From Chitinophaga varians (GTDB taxonomy: Bacteria; Bacteroidota; Bacteroidia; Chitinophagales; Chitinophagaceae), in the NCBI RefSeq assembly GCF_012641275.1, contig NZ_JABAIA010000002.1, positions 496,001 to 560,000 on the forward strand: 64,000 nucleotides of DNA, written 5' to 3'. A program made the position numbers and the translations under genes. Position 1 is the first letter of the stretch; each line of letters begins with the position of its first letter. Below, piece by piece: positions 26,925 to 36,484 of this stretch. Below the pieces are notes generated by a model. It ran no database searches. It was not told the DNA's origin and saw only the letters and a program-made list of their open reading frames with translations.

Positions 26925-29900
26925 ATGTTAACCAAAATCATTTCTCATCCTGTCAGCCAACGGCTACAGCGATGTCTCATAACCATATCTGTGTTAGTGT
27001 TGCAGTTCGTAGCCTTTAGTTCGCACGCCCAGAATCTTTCCAACAAAGGGAAAGACTTCTGGGTTGGCTACGGACATCACCAGTTCATGGAACCGGGAGG
27101 GGGCAACACGCAGGAGATGATCCTGTACCTGAGCGCCGAACAGGCCGCTACGGTAACAGTGAGCATCACCGGCACCGCGTGGACAAGGACCTATAACATC
27201 CCTGCCAACACGGTTATTGCAACAGACCTGATACCTAAAACAGGCGCCAACGATGCCCGGTTGTATTCACCACCGCCATCATTCGGCGGTACAGGCGGTG
27301 AAGGTACCTTTACCAACAAATCCATCCACATTCAGAGTAATGTGCCTATCGTAGCCTATGCCCATATTTTTGGCAGCGCCTCTTCCGGTGCTACCATGCT
27401 GATGCCGGAAGAAACATGGGGCTACTCCTATATTTCTGTCAACAGCCAGCAGGACTATGCCTCCGATTGTTTTTCCTGGATGTTCGTGGTGGCCAACCAG
27501 AACAATACCGTGGTGGAAATAAAACCTTCGGTACTGACGCGTAACGGCCGTGCGCCGGGCGTTCCGTTCACCGTAACACTTAACCGCGGCGATATTTACC
27601 AACTGGTAGGTGCTTCCCTCGGCGGCTCCAAAGGCCGTGAACTGACCGGTACCACGGTGAAGTCCATCGGCAACTCCGCCGGTGAATGTTACCCGGTAGC
27701 GGTATTCTCCGGCAGTAGCCGTACCGCCCAGTCGTGTACTAATAGCGGCGGCAGCGGTGATAATAATATCCAGCAGGTGTTCCCCTTCCAGGCATGGGGA
27801 AAACGTTACCTGACCGCGCCTTACTCGCATTCTGCCACCCCTACTTCCAATCAGACCTCGATGTATAAAGTAGTGGTGAAAGATCCGACAACGATTGTAA
27901 AATTAAATGGCGGCAGTATGCCTGGCCCATTGATCGCTAATTCCTACTATGAGTTCAATAGTAAAACGGCCGATTATATTGAGGCCGATAAACCTATACT
28001 GGTAGCACAATACATGCCGTCATCCGGCTCCTGCGGCAATAGTGATCCGCTGGGTGATCCGGAGATGGTTTACCTCAGCCCAATAGAACAGGCGGTTAAA
28101 CGGACAGGCTTCTATCGCAACAACCGTGAGTTCATCACAGTCAATTACCTGACGCTCATCATTCCGACAGGCGGTCTCACCTCCCTGTTGATCGATGGCA
28201 GTCCGCTGTACAACACTTCATATCCGCATCCCAATATGCCGGGTTATTCCGTCGTGGTAAAACGCTGGAATGCCGCACAGGCGCAGTGTATCGTGACCAG
28301 TGATTCCGCTTTTACCGCCACCACCTACGGACTGGGCAGCGTGGAAAGTTATGGTTACAATGCCGGTACGCTGATCAACAACCTCAACGCAGTGGGTTCT
28401 ATTCACAACGAACTTGATACTTCTAAAGCAACCAATGATTTTACCTGTACACAAACACCGGTAGAACTATCTATCCTCATGGCTTATAAGCCTACCAAAA
28501 TGGTGTGGAAACTGAGCCTGCTGGGAGCCGCTATCACGCCTAATGCTGACGTGACGGTGAATAATCCTGTGCCGGTGGCCACCGTGGTGATCAACGGTAT
28601 CACTTACTATAAGTATACTTTGCCGGGCTCTTATAAATTCGCCAACACCGGTGAGTTTGATATCACGGTGATGTCTACTCATCCATCCATTGAAAACTGT
28701 ACCAATACCGAAAAGGTAGGCTATACTATTTCCGTAAAGACCAAGCCCCGTGCGATATCCAGCTATACCTACAGCGGCTGTACGCTGGACAGCGCCATCT
28801 TCAAAGGAGAGAACAATCAGCCGGATTATAAGATAGGCCGCTGGAAGTGGGAGTTCCCTGGTCCGGCGCTCGATAGCGGCATCGAAGTGCATCATGTGTT
28901 CCAGCCGGGACAGGCCAATGTGAAACTGACGGTGATCTCTACCGATGGTTGCGTGGGCGACACCGCCTTCCAGGTGACAGCTGCCGCCAAACCGGTGGCT
29001 AATTTCGCCAGTGACGTACCGTCGCTGTGTGAAGGCGCGCCGGTAAAACTGACAGACAACTCCACCTACGGCGGAACAGCACCCTTAAAAGAGTGGTACT
29101 GGGATTTTGGCAACGACTCCGTGAAGAAAGCCGCTACCAATGCGCCGGAATCCATGACCTATAACGGCTATAAAACGTATACCGTCAAACATGTGGTGAA
29201 AGTGAGCGATCTGTGTATCAGCGATACCGCCACCAAGACCATTACCGTATATGCGAAGCCGCATGCAGCCTTCGCGTTCCCGGGTGACTGTCTGCCGGTA
29301 GATGGCATTGTACAGTTTAACAGCACCGCCACTGTGCCGGACGCACAGACACTCGCGGGCCACAGCTGGGATTTCGGCGATGCCAACGCCACGCCAACCA
29401 ATCCCAATACCTCGTTGCTGGCCTCACCTTCGCACGCCTATACGAAGTTTGGCACTTATACCATCAAATACCAGGTAACTACCGATAAAGGCTGTACGAA
29501 AGATACCACCGTCACAGCCAGCTTTAAGCTGAAGCCGCAGCTGGCCTATGCACCGGTGACCGGTGTATGCGTGAACGTGAAAGGCAGCATCAAAGTGGCC
29601 AATGCCACCGTACAGAACGGGGTGACCGGCAATGGTTACTACAAAGGACCAGCGACCGACTCCTCCGGTAATTTCACGCCTTCCGCAGCAGGACCGGGAA
29701 CCCATCAGATCTGGTACGTGTTTAACGCCAGCACCGGTTGCGCGGATTCAGTGGCCACTAACGTGGTCGTATATCCGAAACCATCGGCCGCCTTTACCGC
29801 TACGGCCAGCGTATGTCTTGGTCAGCCGGCGGTGATCACGGACCAGTCCACCATCAGCGGCGGCGCTATCACCACCTGGAAGTGGGATGATGGCAAAGGC

Positions 29901-31055
29901 CAGCAAACGCAGGCCACCAACAATAGTCCGTTTAACGTGCTCTATACCGCCGATGGCAATTATACCGTGAAGCTGGTGGCTGTGAGCGATCAACAGTGTG
30001 TGAGCGACACCGCCTCCATGCCGGTGGCCGTACATCCGTTGCCGGAAGTGAATTTCCAGCTGCCTGCTTCCGTGTGTATGCCGGAAGGTAGCGCGAAGTT
30101 CACCAATCTGACCACTATCAAAGACAACTCAGCCCTCACCTGGCAGTGGAATTTCGGCGATGGCAGCGCCACTGCTGCATTAAAGGACCCGTTGCATAAC
30201 TACACCGCCTACGGTCCGTTCGACGTGGTGCTCTCCGCTACTTCCGCTTTCGGATGTAACGCACAGGCCACCAAACGGATGGAAGCCTTCTTCGGTCAGC
30301 CGGTGGCCTCCTTTAAAGTGGCGCCGGACACACTGTGCCAGGGTACAGATAACACTTTCACTGACCAGAGCACTGATGATAAAAGCAATATCACCACCTG
30401 GGCATGGGAATTTGGCGATGGTTCTACTTCCACCGCGCAGAACCCGGTGAAAAAATATATTTCCCCCGGCGAATATGGCGTACAGCTGAAAGTAACGAAT
30501 GCCGCAGGTTGTACCTCCGCGCCATTCAGCAGCAAAGTAGTGGTGTACCTGCAACCTGTCATCGATGCTGGCCAGTCATTTGTGGTGCCGCAGGGAACAG
30601 TGATCACCTTCAGGCCTACGGCCAATGATTCCGTGAACCTGAAGTTCCGGTGGGAGCCGGCCGCAGACTTCCCCAACCCAACGTTGTTGTCGCCCACTAT
30701 TCCGGCAATGCACGACCAGATTTATACACTGACAGCGATCGGTAAACACAACTGTACCGCCACGGACCAGATGTCTGTGAAAGTGTTGAAACCGGTGGTA
30801 CCACCCAATGCTTTCTCTCCCAACGGTGATAACATCAACGACAAATGGGTGATCTATAACCTGAGCGATTATCCTGACAGTAAAGTGGAAGTATTTAACC
30901 GCTACGGTCAACGGGTATACGAATCCAGTGGTTATGCACAGCCGTGGGACGGCCGCTTTAAAGGCAATCCGCTGCCGGTAGGCACTTATTATTATGTCAT
31001 CACCCTGCGTAACGGATTTGCGCCGCTTTCAGGGTATGTGGCCATCATCAGATAA
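26925..31055 (+). CDS. PKD-repeat surface protein with IgGFc-binding-type domain and T9SS type B tail
   Basis: The product has 1376 residues from the ATG at 26925; a TTG at 26916 in the same frame is a poorer start. A signal peptide ends at SHAQ. An IgGFc-binding-type N-terminal domain follows (KGKDFWVGYGHHQFM, YAHIFGSASSGATMLMP, YLTLIIPTGGLTSLLIDG), closely paralogous to the one in the preceding giant protein. About five or six PKD domains come next (EWYWDFGNDS, HSWDFGDAN, TWQWNFGDGS, TWAWEFGDGS). The C-terminus is a type B gliding-associated tail (PPNAFSPNGDNINDKW to YVAIIR). The protein is expected to be exported by T9SS and held at or released from the surface with PorP/SprF help. It is probably adhesive. 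Confidence 0.92.
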   Translation: MLTKIISHPVSQRLQRCLITISVLVLQFVAFSSHAQNLSNKGKDFWVGYGHHQFMEPGGGNTQEMILYLSAEQAATVTVSITGTAWTRTYNIPANTVIATDLIPKTGANDARLYSPPPSFGGTGGEGTFTNKSIHIQSNVPIVAYAHIFGSASSGATMLMPEETWGYSYISVNSQQDYASDCFSWMFVVANQNNTVVEIKPSVLTRNGRAPGVPFTVTLNRGDIYQLVGASLGGSKGRELTGTTVKSIGNSAGECYPVAVFSGSSRTAQSCTNSGGSGDNNIQQVFPFQAWGKRYLTAPYSHSATPTSNQTSMYKVVVKDPTTIVKLNGGSMPGPLIANSYYEFNSKTADYIEADKPILVAQYMPSSGSCGNSDPLGDPEMVYLSPIEQAVKRTGFYRNNREFITVNYLTLIIPTGGLTSLLIDGSPLYNTSYPHPNMPGYSVVVKRWNAAQAQCIVTSDSAFTATTYGLGSVESYGYNAGTLINNLNAVGSIHNELDTSKATNDFTCTQTPVELSILMAYKPTKMVWKLSLLGAAITPNADVTVNNPVPVATVVINGITYYKYTLPGSYKFANTGEFDITVMSTHPSIENCTNTEKVGYTISVKTKPRAISSYTYSGCTLDSAIFKGENNQPDYKIGRWKWEFPGPALDSGIEVHHVFQPGQANVKLTVISTDGCVGDTAFQVTAAAKPVANFASDVPSLCEGAPVKLTDNSTYGGTAPLKEWYWDFGNDSVKKAATNAPESMTYNGYKTYTVKHVVKVSDLCISDTATKTITVYAKPHAAFAFPGDCLPVDGIVQFNSTATVPDAQTLAGHSWDFGDANATPTNPNTSLLASPSHAYTKFGTYTIKYQVTTDKGCTKDTTVTASFKLKPQLAYAPVTGVCVNVKGSIKVANATVQNGVTGNGYYKGPATDSSGNFTPSAAGPGTHQIWYVFNASTGCADSVATNVVVYPKPSAAFTATASVCLGQPAVITDQSTISGGAITTWKWDDGKGQQTQATNNSPFNVLYTADGNYTVKLVAVSDQQCVSDTASMPVAVHPLPEVNFQLPASVCMPEGSAKFTNLTTIKDNSALTWQWNFGDGSATAALKDPLHNYTAYGPFDVVLSATSAFGCNAQATKRMEAFFGQPVASFKVAPDTLCQGTDNTFTDQSTDDKSNITTWAWEFGDGSTSTAQNPVKKYISPGEYGVQLKVTNAAGCTSAPFSSKVVVYLQPVIDAGQSFVVPQGTVITFRPTANDSVNLKFRWEPAADFPNPTLLSPTIPAMHDQIYTLTAIGKHNCTATDQMSVKVLKPVVPPNAFSPNGDNINDKWVIYNLSDYPDSKVEVFNRYGQRVYESSGYAQPWDGRFKGNPLPVGTYYYVITLRNGFAPLSGYVAIIR

Positions 31056-31087
31056 CGAACATTATTCACATAAAACACGGACACAAA

Positions 31088-32092
31088 ATGAGAACTAAAA
31101 TTGCAACATGGCTCATGTCAGTGACAGCCTTCTTCGCCTGCTCCAGGGCGATGGCCCAGGCTGACCCGCATTTCTCGCAGTACTATACCTATCCGTCGTG
31201 GCTTAATCCGGCCCTCACCGGTGCTTTCGACGGCGACTACCGTATTGCTGCGATATACCGCACCCAATGGGGAAATATCAGCCCCTTTAAAACATACGGC
31301 ATCACGGCGGAAGTGCCCACGGCGAAGAATATCAACTTCGGCGCCAGTGTACTGAACCAGGCCGCCGGCGATGGTGGCTATAACTACACCACCGGTTATA
31401 TCAGCGCCGCCTATACGGGCGTAAAGCTGGACGCCGCGCATTATCATCAGCTCAACTTCGGTCTGCAGCTGGGATTTATCCAGCGCCGTTTTGATCCTTC
31501 CAAGCTCACCTTTGGTGAGCAATGGAACCCGGTGACCGGCTACAATCCCGGCAACCCGGTAACGGATATACTGACCAGGACCTCTTCTCTTTCGTTTGAT
31601 GCAGGTGCCGGCGCACTCTACTATGACGCTACTCCAGGCAAGAAGTTCAACATTTACGGCGGCTTCTCCGTGATACATCTTACCCGTCCGCAGGACCAGT
31701 TTGCCGCGAAGGGCGATGCCCGTTTTCCGATGCGCTTCAACGTGCATGGCGGCGTGAAACTAACGTTGTCGGACGTACTGAGCATTACGCCCAACTTCCT
31801 GTTTATGGCACAGGGACCGGCGCAGGAAAAGATGATCGGCGCCTATGGACAGCTGAAAGCCGCGCCGGAAACAGATTTTCTCCTTGGACTGAACTACCGT
31901 TACAAAGATGCTGTGACCACGCATGCCGGTTTTATTTATAAGACCATGATGCTGGGCGTGAGCTATGATATCAACACATCAGACCTGAGCAAAATGGCCC
32001 GCGGTTCCAACAGCTTTGAAGTATCACTCACATTTATCGGACGGAGGAAGGTGAAGACACCGGAAGTGGAATTTGTATGTCCCCGTTTGTAA
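31088..32092 (+). CDS. PorP/SprF-family T9SS outer-membrane protein (first copy)
   Basis: The product has 334 residues with a signal peptide ending AMAQ. The start of the mature protein (DPHFSQYYTYPSWLNPALTG) is the family signature, and the rest is alternating beta-strand sequence ending in GSNSFEVSLTF, as in a 14-stranded-type barrel. PorP/SprF proteins help secrete and attach type B-tailed cargo such as SprB. Typically one is encoded beside each large cargo gene, as here, 32 bases after the PKD protein. Confidence 0.93.
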   Translation: MRTKIATWLMSVTAFFACSRAMAQADPHFSQYYTYPSWLNPALTGAFDGDYRIAAIYRTQWGNISPFKTYGITAEVPTAKNINFGASVLNQAAGDGGYNYTTGYISAAYTGVKLDAAHYHQLNFGLQLGFIQRRFDPSKLTFGEQWNPVTGYNPGNPVTDILTRTSSLSFDAGAGALYYDATPGKKFNIYGGFSVIHLTRPQDQFAAKGDARFPMRFNVHGGVKLTLSDVLSITPNFLFMAQGPAQEKMIGAYGQLKAAPETDFLLGLNYRYKDAVTTHAGFIYKTMMLGVSYDINTSDLSKMARGSNSFEVSLTFIGRRKVKTPEVEFVCPRL

Positions 32093-32119
32093 TTCATCTC
32101 TACTTGTAACAGACATCTC

Positions 32120-34111
32120 ATGAAAAAAATATTCTTTACAGCATCCGTGTTACTGGTCGCTATGACGCTACAGGCGCAGTTTACCTACGATTACCTGAAA
32201 GCCGCCGATCAATATTACAAAAAGGAAGATTATAATTCAGCTATCCAGTATTATGAAAAATACCTCGGCACCAGAACTAAATCCTTCCGAAAGGATTCCT
32301 ATAAGCCTTATGCGGCAGTGAATGCCAGCCGTAAGAACATGGTGCCGGTGAGCAGTGAGCAGCAGGCTGTGTATAAACTGGCAGAGAGTTACCGCAATCT
32401 GCATAACTATGAAAAAGCAGCGCCTCACTACGAAAACGTACTGGAAGCGGACAGAAAAAATTTCCCGCTGGCAGCCTACTACTATGCTGTTTCACTCCGT
32501 GCCCTCGGTAAATACGAGGAGGCGGAGAAAGCCTTCCATAGCTTTCTGCAGGGCTATGGCAGCAAAGACAGTTACAGTGCTTCCGCTGAACGGGAAGTCA
32601 ATAACCTCGCATTTATCAATGCCCAATTAAAACGGTCTGACCTTTCCCTCTATGAAATACGTAAGGCGCCGGCTGCGCTGAATACCACCGGAGCCAGCTA
32701 TGCGCCGCTCTGGACGGCAGATGGCGCATTGCTGTTTACCTCCACCCGTCCGGACCCCGCCAAAAATAAAGGGTTCATCAACAGGGTGTACACCGCAGAT
32801 TATGCTGACGGGCAGGCTGCCAACATCCGGCTGCTGCCGGTTGCACAGCCTGAATCGCTGCACCAGGGCGCTGTCAGTGTCAGCCCTGACGGACAGCAGT
32901 TGTTCATCACCCGCTGGCAGATAGATCACGGTAAAAAAAGCACCGCTATCTGGGTATCCCGGAAAAACGGGAATAACTGGGGCGAACCTGCGCCACTGGA
33001 CGCTGTGATCAATGTGCCGGGCAGCAACACACAACAGCCTTTTGTATTGCCTGACGGCAAACACCTGTTGTATGCCAGCGACCGTCCCGGCGGTCAGGGC
33101 GGATTTGACCTGTGGTGCGCCACGCTGGACGAAACCGGTAAGCCTGCGAGCACCGTCAATCTCGGTGAGGTCATCAATACAGCAGATAACGAACAGGCGC
33201 CTTATTATCACGCTGCCACCCGTACGCTGGTGTTTTCCACTGACGGCCGCACCGGTATGGGCGGGTACGATTTCTTCAGCAGCAAAGGAGAGCCGGGCAA
33301 CTTCCAGGCGCCGGTGAACATGGGATATCCGGTCAACTCCGTCAAAGATGACATTTACTTCGCCAGCCGCAGCAACAACCGTAACCTTCTCGATGATGTG
33401 CTGCTGGGGACAGACAGGGCGGCCGAATGTTGCCTGGAACTTTTCTTCCTGCACAAGACCCGTCCGGCGCGGCAGCTCAGTGGCATCGTAGTGGCATGTA
33501 ACAGCAATACCCCTGTTGCCGGTGCGGAAGTACGTATCATCGATACCGTTAGTCACCAGGTCATCACCACCCGCAGTACCGGTGCCGATGGTAGTTACGC
33601 CTTTACGCTGAATGAATACCAGCCGCTGGTGGCCGTTGCCAACGCGGCGGGTTACCGGCAGGGCACCCAACACATCGGGGTGCCGCAGAATGAAGATACC
33701 GTGGCCATCACAGCGCCGGAGCTGTGCCTGACGCCGATAGTGCCGCCACCATCGCCGGTGACGCTCGAAAATGTATACTACGACTATGACAAAGCGACGC
33801 TCAAAGAAGAATCATTTGCCTCCCTGGATAAGCTGGTAACGCTGTTGCAGGCCAACCCGACAATGGAGATACAGTTGAGCGCGCATACTGACGGCAAGGG
33901 TGGCACGCGTTACAATCAGCGTCTTTCCGAAGCCCGCGCCAAGAGCTGCGTAGACTACCTCGTGGAAAAAGGAATAGACCCTCACCGCCTTACCCACAAG
34001 GGTTATGGCGCATCCATGCCAATAGAGCCCAATACACTGCCTGACGGGTCTGATAACCCCGAAGGAAGACAGAAGAACAGAAGGACCACTTTCACGATAA
34101 CGAAGAAGTAA
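32120..34111 (+). CDS. OmpA-family protein with TPR, PD40 propeller and carboxypeptidase-like domains
   Basis: The product has 663 residues. Signal peptide (1-19), TPR-like helices (about 20-170, AADQYYKKEDYNSAIQYYEK), WD40-like PD40 repeats (ALLFTSTRPDP, HLLYASDRPGGQGGFDLW, TLVFSTDGRTGMGGYDFF; about 195-430), a carboxypeptidase regulatory-like domain (LSGIVVACNSNTPVAGAEVR), and a C-terminal OmpA peptidoglycan-binding domain (YYDYDKATLKEESFASLDKL, RYNQRLSEARAKSCVDYL, EGRQKNRRTTF). The layout is like PorE/SprE-associated proteins that tether T9SS outer-membrane parts to peptidoglycan (family knowledge). It lies between two PorP/SprF genes. Confidence 0.93.
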   Translation: MKKIFFTASVLLVAMTLQAQFTYDYLKAADQYYKKEDYNSAIQYYEKYLGTRTKSFRKDSYKPYAAVNASRKNMVPVSSEQQAVYKLAESYRNLHNYEKAAPHYENVLEADRKNFPLAAYYYAVSLRALGKYEEAEKAFHSFLQGYGSKDSYSASAEREVNNLAFINAQLKRSDLSLYEIRKAPAALNTTGASYAPLWTADGALLFTSTRPDPAKNKGFINRVYTADYADGQAANIRLLPVAQPESLHQGAVSVSPDGQQLFITRWQIDHGKKSTAIWVSRKNGNNWGEPAPLDAVINVPGSNTQQPFVLPDGKHLLYASDRPGGQGGFDLWCATLDETGKPASTVNLGEVINTADNEQAPYYHAATRTLVFSTDGRTGMGGYDFFSSKGEPGNFQAPVNMGYPVNSVKDDIYFASRSNNRNLLDDVLLGTDRAAECCLELFFLHKTRPARQLSGIVVACNSNTPVAGAEVRIIDTVSHQVITTRSTGADGSYAFTLNEYQPLVAVANAAGYRQGTQHIGVPQNEDTVAITAPELCLTPIVPPPSPVTLENVYYDYDKATLKEESFASLDKLVTLLQANPTMEIQLSAHTDGKGGTRYNQRLSEARAKSCVDYLVEKGIDPHRLTHKGYGASMPIEPNTLPDGSDNPEGRQKNRRTTFTITKK

Positions 34112-34144
34112 TGCGGGCCTGTTTTTAACCTAAAACATTGAGTC

Positions 34145-35173
34145 ATGAAAAAGTTTGTGTTAACTGGTCTGATGGGATTGATGACGATGTGGGCGCAGGC
34201 ACAACAACAGCCGCACTACACACAGTATATCATGAATCCTTTCATCATCAATCCTGCTGTGGCAGGAATAGAAAACTACTGGGACCTGCGGCTGAGCCAC
34301 CGGCATCAATGGGCAGGATTGAATGGTGCGCCGGTGACCACCTATCTGACGGTGCACGGGCCGTTGCGCAAATCGGATTACAGCAATGCGTCTCCTACCG
34401 GCTTTGAGATGCCGGGCGAGAACCCACGGGGCAAGGCTTACTGGCGTGACTATACGACACCGCCGCCGCACCCCGGCGCCGGCCTGACAATCCTGAATGA
34501 CAAAGCAGGACCGCTTAACCGCTTCTCCATCAGCGCCGCCTATGCACATCATATCAACCTGTCGCCACGTACCAGTCTGAGCGCAGGTCTATCGCTCGGT
34601 ATGCAGCAGGTGAGCCTCGATGCCAGTAAAGTGGGGTTCCTGGACCCTAACGATCCGGCCATTGGCGGCACGGGGATCCTGAACCGCTGGCGCCCTGATA
34701 TCGGCGCAGGGTTGTGGTTGTATTCAGCAGATTTTTTTGCAGGCCTTTCTGCGCAGAATATCATTCCCCAGAATATCGGCTATGACAACGGTAAGCTGGT
34801 GGGAGACAGCGTGTACCGCGGTAAACTGGTGCCTCATCTCTTTTTCACGACGGGCTATCGCTTATGGATAAACGACGATATCAATGTATTGCCTTCCGTG
34901 ATGGTGAAGTTTATTACCGCTATGCCGGTCAGCGTGGATGTGAATGCCCGCATGATGTTCCGTGACCGCTTTTGGGCGGGGGCGTCTTACCGGCTGCACG
35001 ACGGCGTGGCAGGCATGTTTGGGGTGAACATCAACTCCACTTTTAACATCGGTTACTCTTACGACTATACGGCATCTTCCCTGAATACCGTCAGCAAAGG
35101 CTCTCATGAGATCATGATCGGTTTCCTGCTGGGTAATAAATACGGGGATACCTGTCCGCGGAATGTATGGTAG
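34145..35173 (+). CDS. PorP/SprF-family T9SS outer-membrane protein (second copy)
   Basis: The product has 342 residues with a signal peptide ending at AQAQ. The family signature is PHYTQYIMNPFIINPAVAGIE, with RHQWAGLNGAPVTTYLTVHG and a terminal beta-rich region with YSYDYTASSLNTVSKGSHEI. It is diverged from the first copy: the segment after the first strand is longer and the identity is clearly low by eye. Two copies beside two type B cargo genes fit a one-to-one pairing, but which serves which cannot be read from the sequence. Confidence 0.93.
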   Translation: MKKFVLTGLMGLMTMWAQAQQQPHYTQYIMNPFIINPAVAGIENYWDLRLSHRHQWAGLNGAPVTTYLTVHGPLRKSDYSNASPTGFEMPGENPRGKAYWRDYTTPPPHPGAGLTILNDKAGPLNRFSISAAYAHHINLSPRTSLSAGLSLGMQQVSLDASKVGFLDPNDPAIGGTGILNRWRPDIGAGLWLYSADFFAGLSAQNIIPQNIGYDNGKLVGDSVYRGKLVPHLFFTTGYRLWINDDINVLPSVMVKFITAMPVSVDVNARMMFRDRFWAGASYRLHDGVAGMFGVNINSTFNIGYSYDYTASSLNTVSKGSHEIMIGFLLGNKYGDTCPRNVW

Positions 35174-35212
35174 AAAAAATCAATCAAAATAAACACTTAA
35201 ACCAAAATTGAA

Positions 35213-35803
35213 ATGATGAAACAAGTAAAGCGCTTCATGCCCTATGCACTGGTCCTTTCTGCTGTAGTATTTTTCATGTCTTGTTCTAAAGATGGTCCTG
35301 CCGGCCCTGCTGGTCCTGCCGGTAACAATGGCACACAAGGTCCGCAAGGCCCTAAAGGCGATCCCGGAGATCCGGGTTCTGCCAACGTTATTTATTCCGG
35401 CTGGCTGGATGTTCGTTTCCAGGGAGCTCAAACTGTCACCAATCCTGATGGTACCGTGGACACTGTTTTGTACGCCGCGGCCATCAATGCGCCTAAACTG
35501 GATTCCGCTGTATTGGCGAATGCCCTGGTGAATGTGTATATCAACCTGGGTACAGCTTCGCAGCAAAGCATTGTGCTGTTGCCTTACACCGATGAATTCG
35601 GAACGCTGATCCGGTATGTGGCGGCTTCCAAATCCATCAGCCTTATTTCAAATGGTAATCCCAGTACCCAGACAACATCAACCGGTAAACGTTATCAGTA
35701 CCGCTATGTGATTGTGCCGGGCGGTGTGGCAGCCCGTTCTGCCAGCAATCTGGACTGGAAAAATTATAGCCAGGTTCGGCAGGCGCTGAACCTGCAAGAC
35801 TAG
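35213..35803 (+). CDS. Collagen-like triplet lipoprotein
   Basis: The product has 196 residues from the ATG at 35213; the next codon is also ATG. The lipobox Cys is at residue 24 (FMSC). About nine Gly-X-Y triplets follow directly (GPAGPAGPAGNNGTQG, then GPQGPKGDPGDPG), and then a beta-rich C-terminal domain of about 140 residues (VIYSGWLDVRF to SQVRQALNLQD). Collagen-like stalks form trimers and lift a head domain off the surface. The head was not recognised. It is the last gene of the run begun by the SusC gene at 10178 and precedes a strong hairpin. Confidence 0.85.
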   Translation: MMKQVKRFMPYALVLSAVVFFMSCSKDGPAGPAGPAGNNGTQGPQGPKGDPGDPGSANVIYSGWLDVRFQGAQTVTNPDGTVDTVLYAAAINAPKLDSAVLANALVNVYINLGTASQQSIVLLPYTDEFGTLIRYVAASKSISLISNGNPSTQTTSTGKRYQYRYVIVPGGVAARSASNLDWKNYSQVRQALNLQD

Positions 35804-35838
35804 GTTATTACTCATAGCCTCCAGCATATAGAAATAAT

Positions 35839-35860
35839 GGTCTCCCTGTCGAGGGAGACC
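35839..35860 (+). terminator. Intrinsic terminator-like hairpin
   Basis: GGTCTCCCT, loop GTCG, AGGGAGACC forms a perfect 9-bp stem, followed by GTTTCC and, 15 bases later, a six-T run (35875-35880). It closes the gene run ending with the collagen-like lipoprotein. It lies 38 bases before the ECF sigma gene, so it could also attenuate entry into that gene. Confidence 0.65.
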
Positions 35861-35898
35861 GTTTCCTGAACCTATTTTTTAACGCTTGAAACCTGTGT

Positions 35899-36477
35899 AT
35901 GAACAAGTATTCTGATTTTACCGACCACGAACTAATTCGCCTGTATATTGATGGCGATAACCATGCGTTTACCACGCTGGTACATCGTCATAAAAACAGA
36001 TTGTATACAACAATAGTACTGCTGGTACGCAACCGTGACCTCGCAGAAGATATTTTTCAGGAAGTCTTCATCAAGATTGTCAATGCCCTGCACAGCGGGC
36101 AATATGCTGACAACAACCGTTTCCTGGCCTGGGCCGTACGGATTGCCCATAACTGCTGTATCAGCCATTTCCGCAAGGCCAGCGCCTGGGGCAAAACCAT
36201 GGTAGCGCCCTATAATGATGAAATGGGCGACAGCCTTGATCTGATGGAGCATAGCGCAGAACATCACCTGATAACGCACGAAACCAACCAGGAGATAGGG
36301 GCCTTGCTGGACCAGCTGCCGACGGTACAGCGGGAAGCCGTGATTTTACGGTATTATGCAGACCTGAGTTATAAAGAGATAGCACAAACCATCGGTATCA
36401 GTATCAATACAGCTCTTGGAAGGGTGCGCTACGCGATCATGAACCTGCGGAAACAGATGCTGGTGGAAGAGGCCTGA
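35899..36477 (+). CDS. ECF RNA polymerase sigma-70 factor (RpoE-like), no adjacent anti-sigma gene
   Basis: The product has 192 residues. Region 2 is seen at AFTTLVHRHKNRLYTTIVLL, RDLAEDIFQEVFIKIVNAL and RFLAWAVRIAHNCCISHFRK. Region 4 is at LPTVQREAVILRYYADLSYKEIA then GISINTALGRVRYAIMNLRK. It lacks the hydrophobic C-terminus of the FecI-like protein encoded at 8057 and belongs to a different ECF type. No FecR or other anti-sigma gene is adjacent: upstream is the collagen-like lipoprotein, and downstream, after 7 bases, the convergent Fic gene. Its targets are unknown, though the upstream surface-protein operon is an obvious candidate (inference). Confidence 0.92.
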   Translation: MNKYSDFTDHELIRLYIDGDNHAFTTLVHRHKNRLYTTIVLLVRNRDLAEDIFQEVFIKIVNALHSGQYADNNRFLAWAVRIAHNCCISHFRKASAWGKTMVAPYNDEMGDSLDLMEHSAEHHLITHETNQEIGALLDQLPTVQREAVILRYYADLSYKEIAQTIGISINTALGRVRYAIMNLRKQMLVEEA

Positions 36478-36484
36478 ATCCTTG

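Noticed and set aside
32627..33673. A 348-codon open frame on the - strand inside the OmpA/PD40 gene
   Set aside because: It is fully contained in a gene with clear domains and its translation shows no domain, signal or start context. It is a codon-bias shadow.
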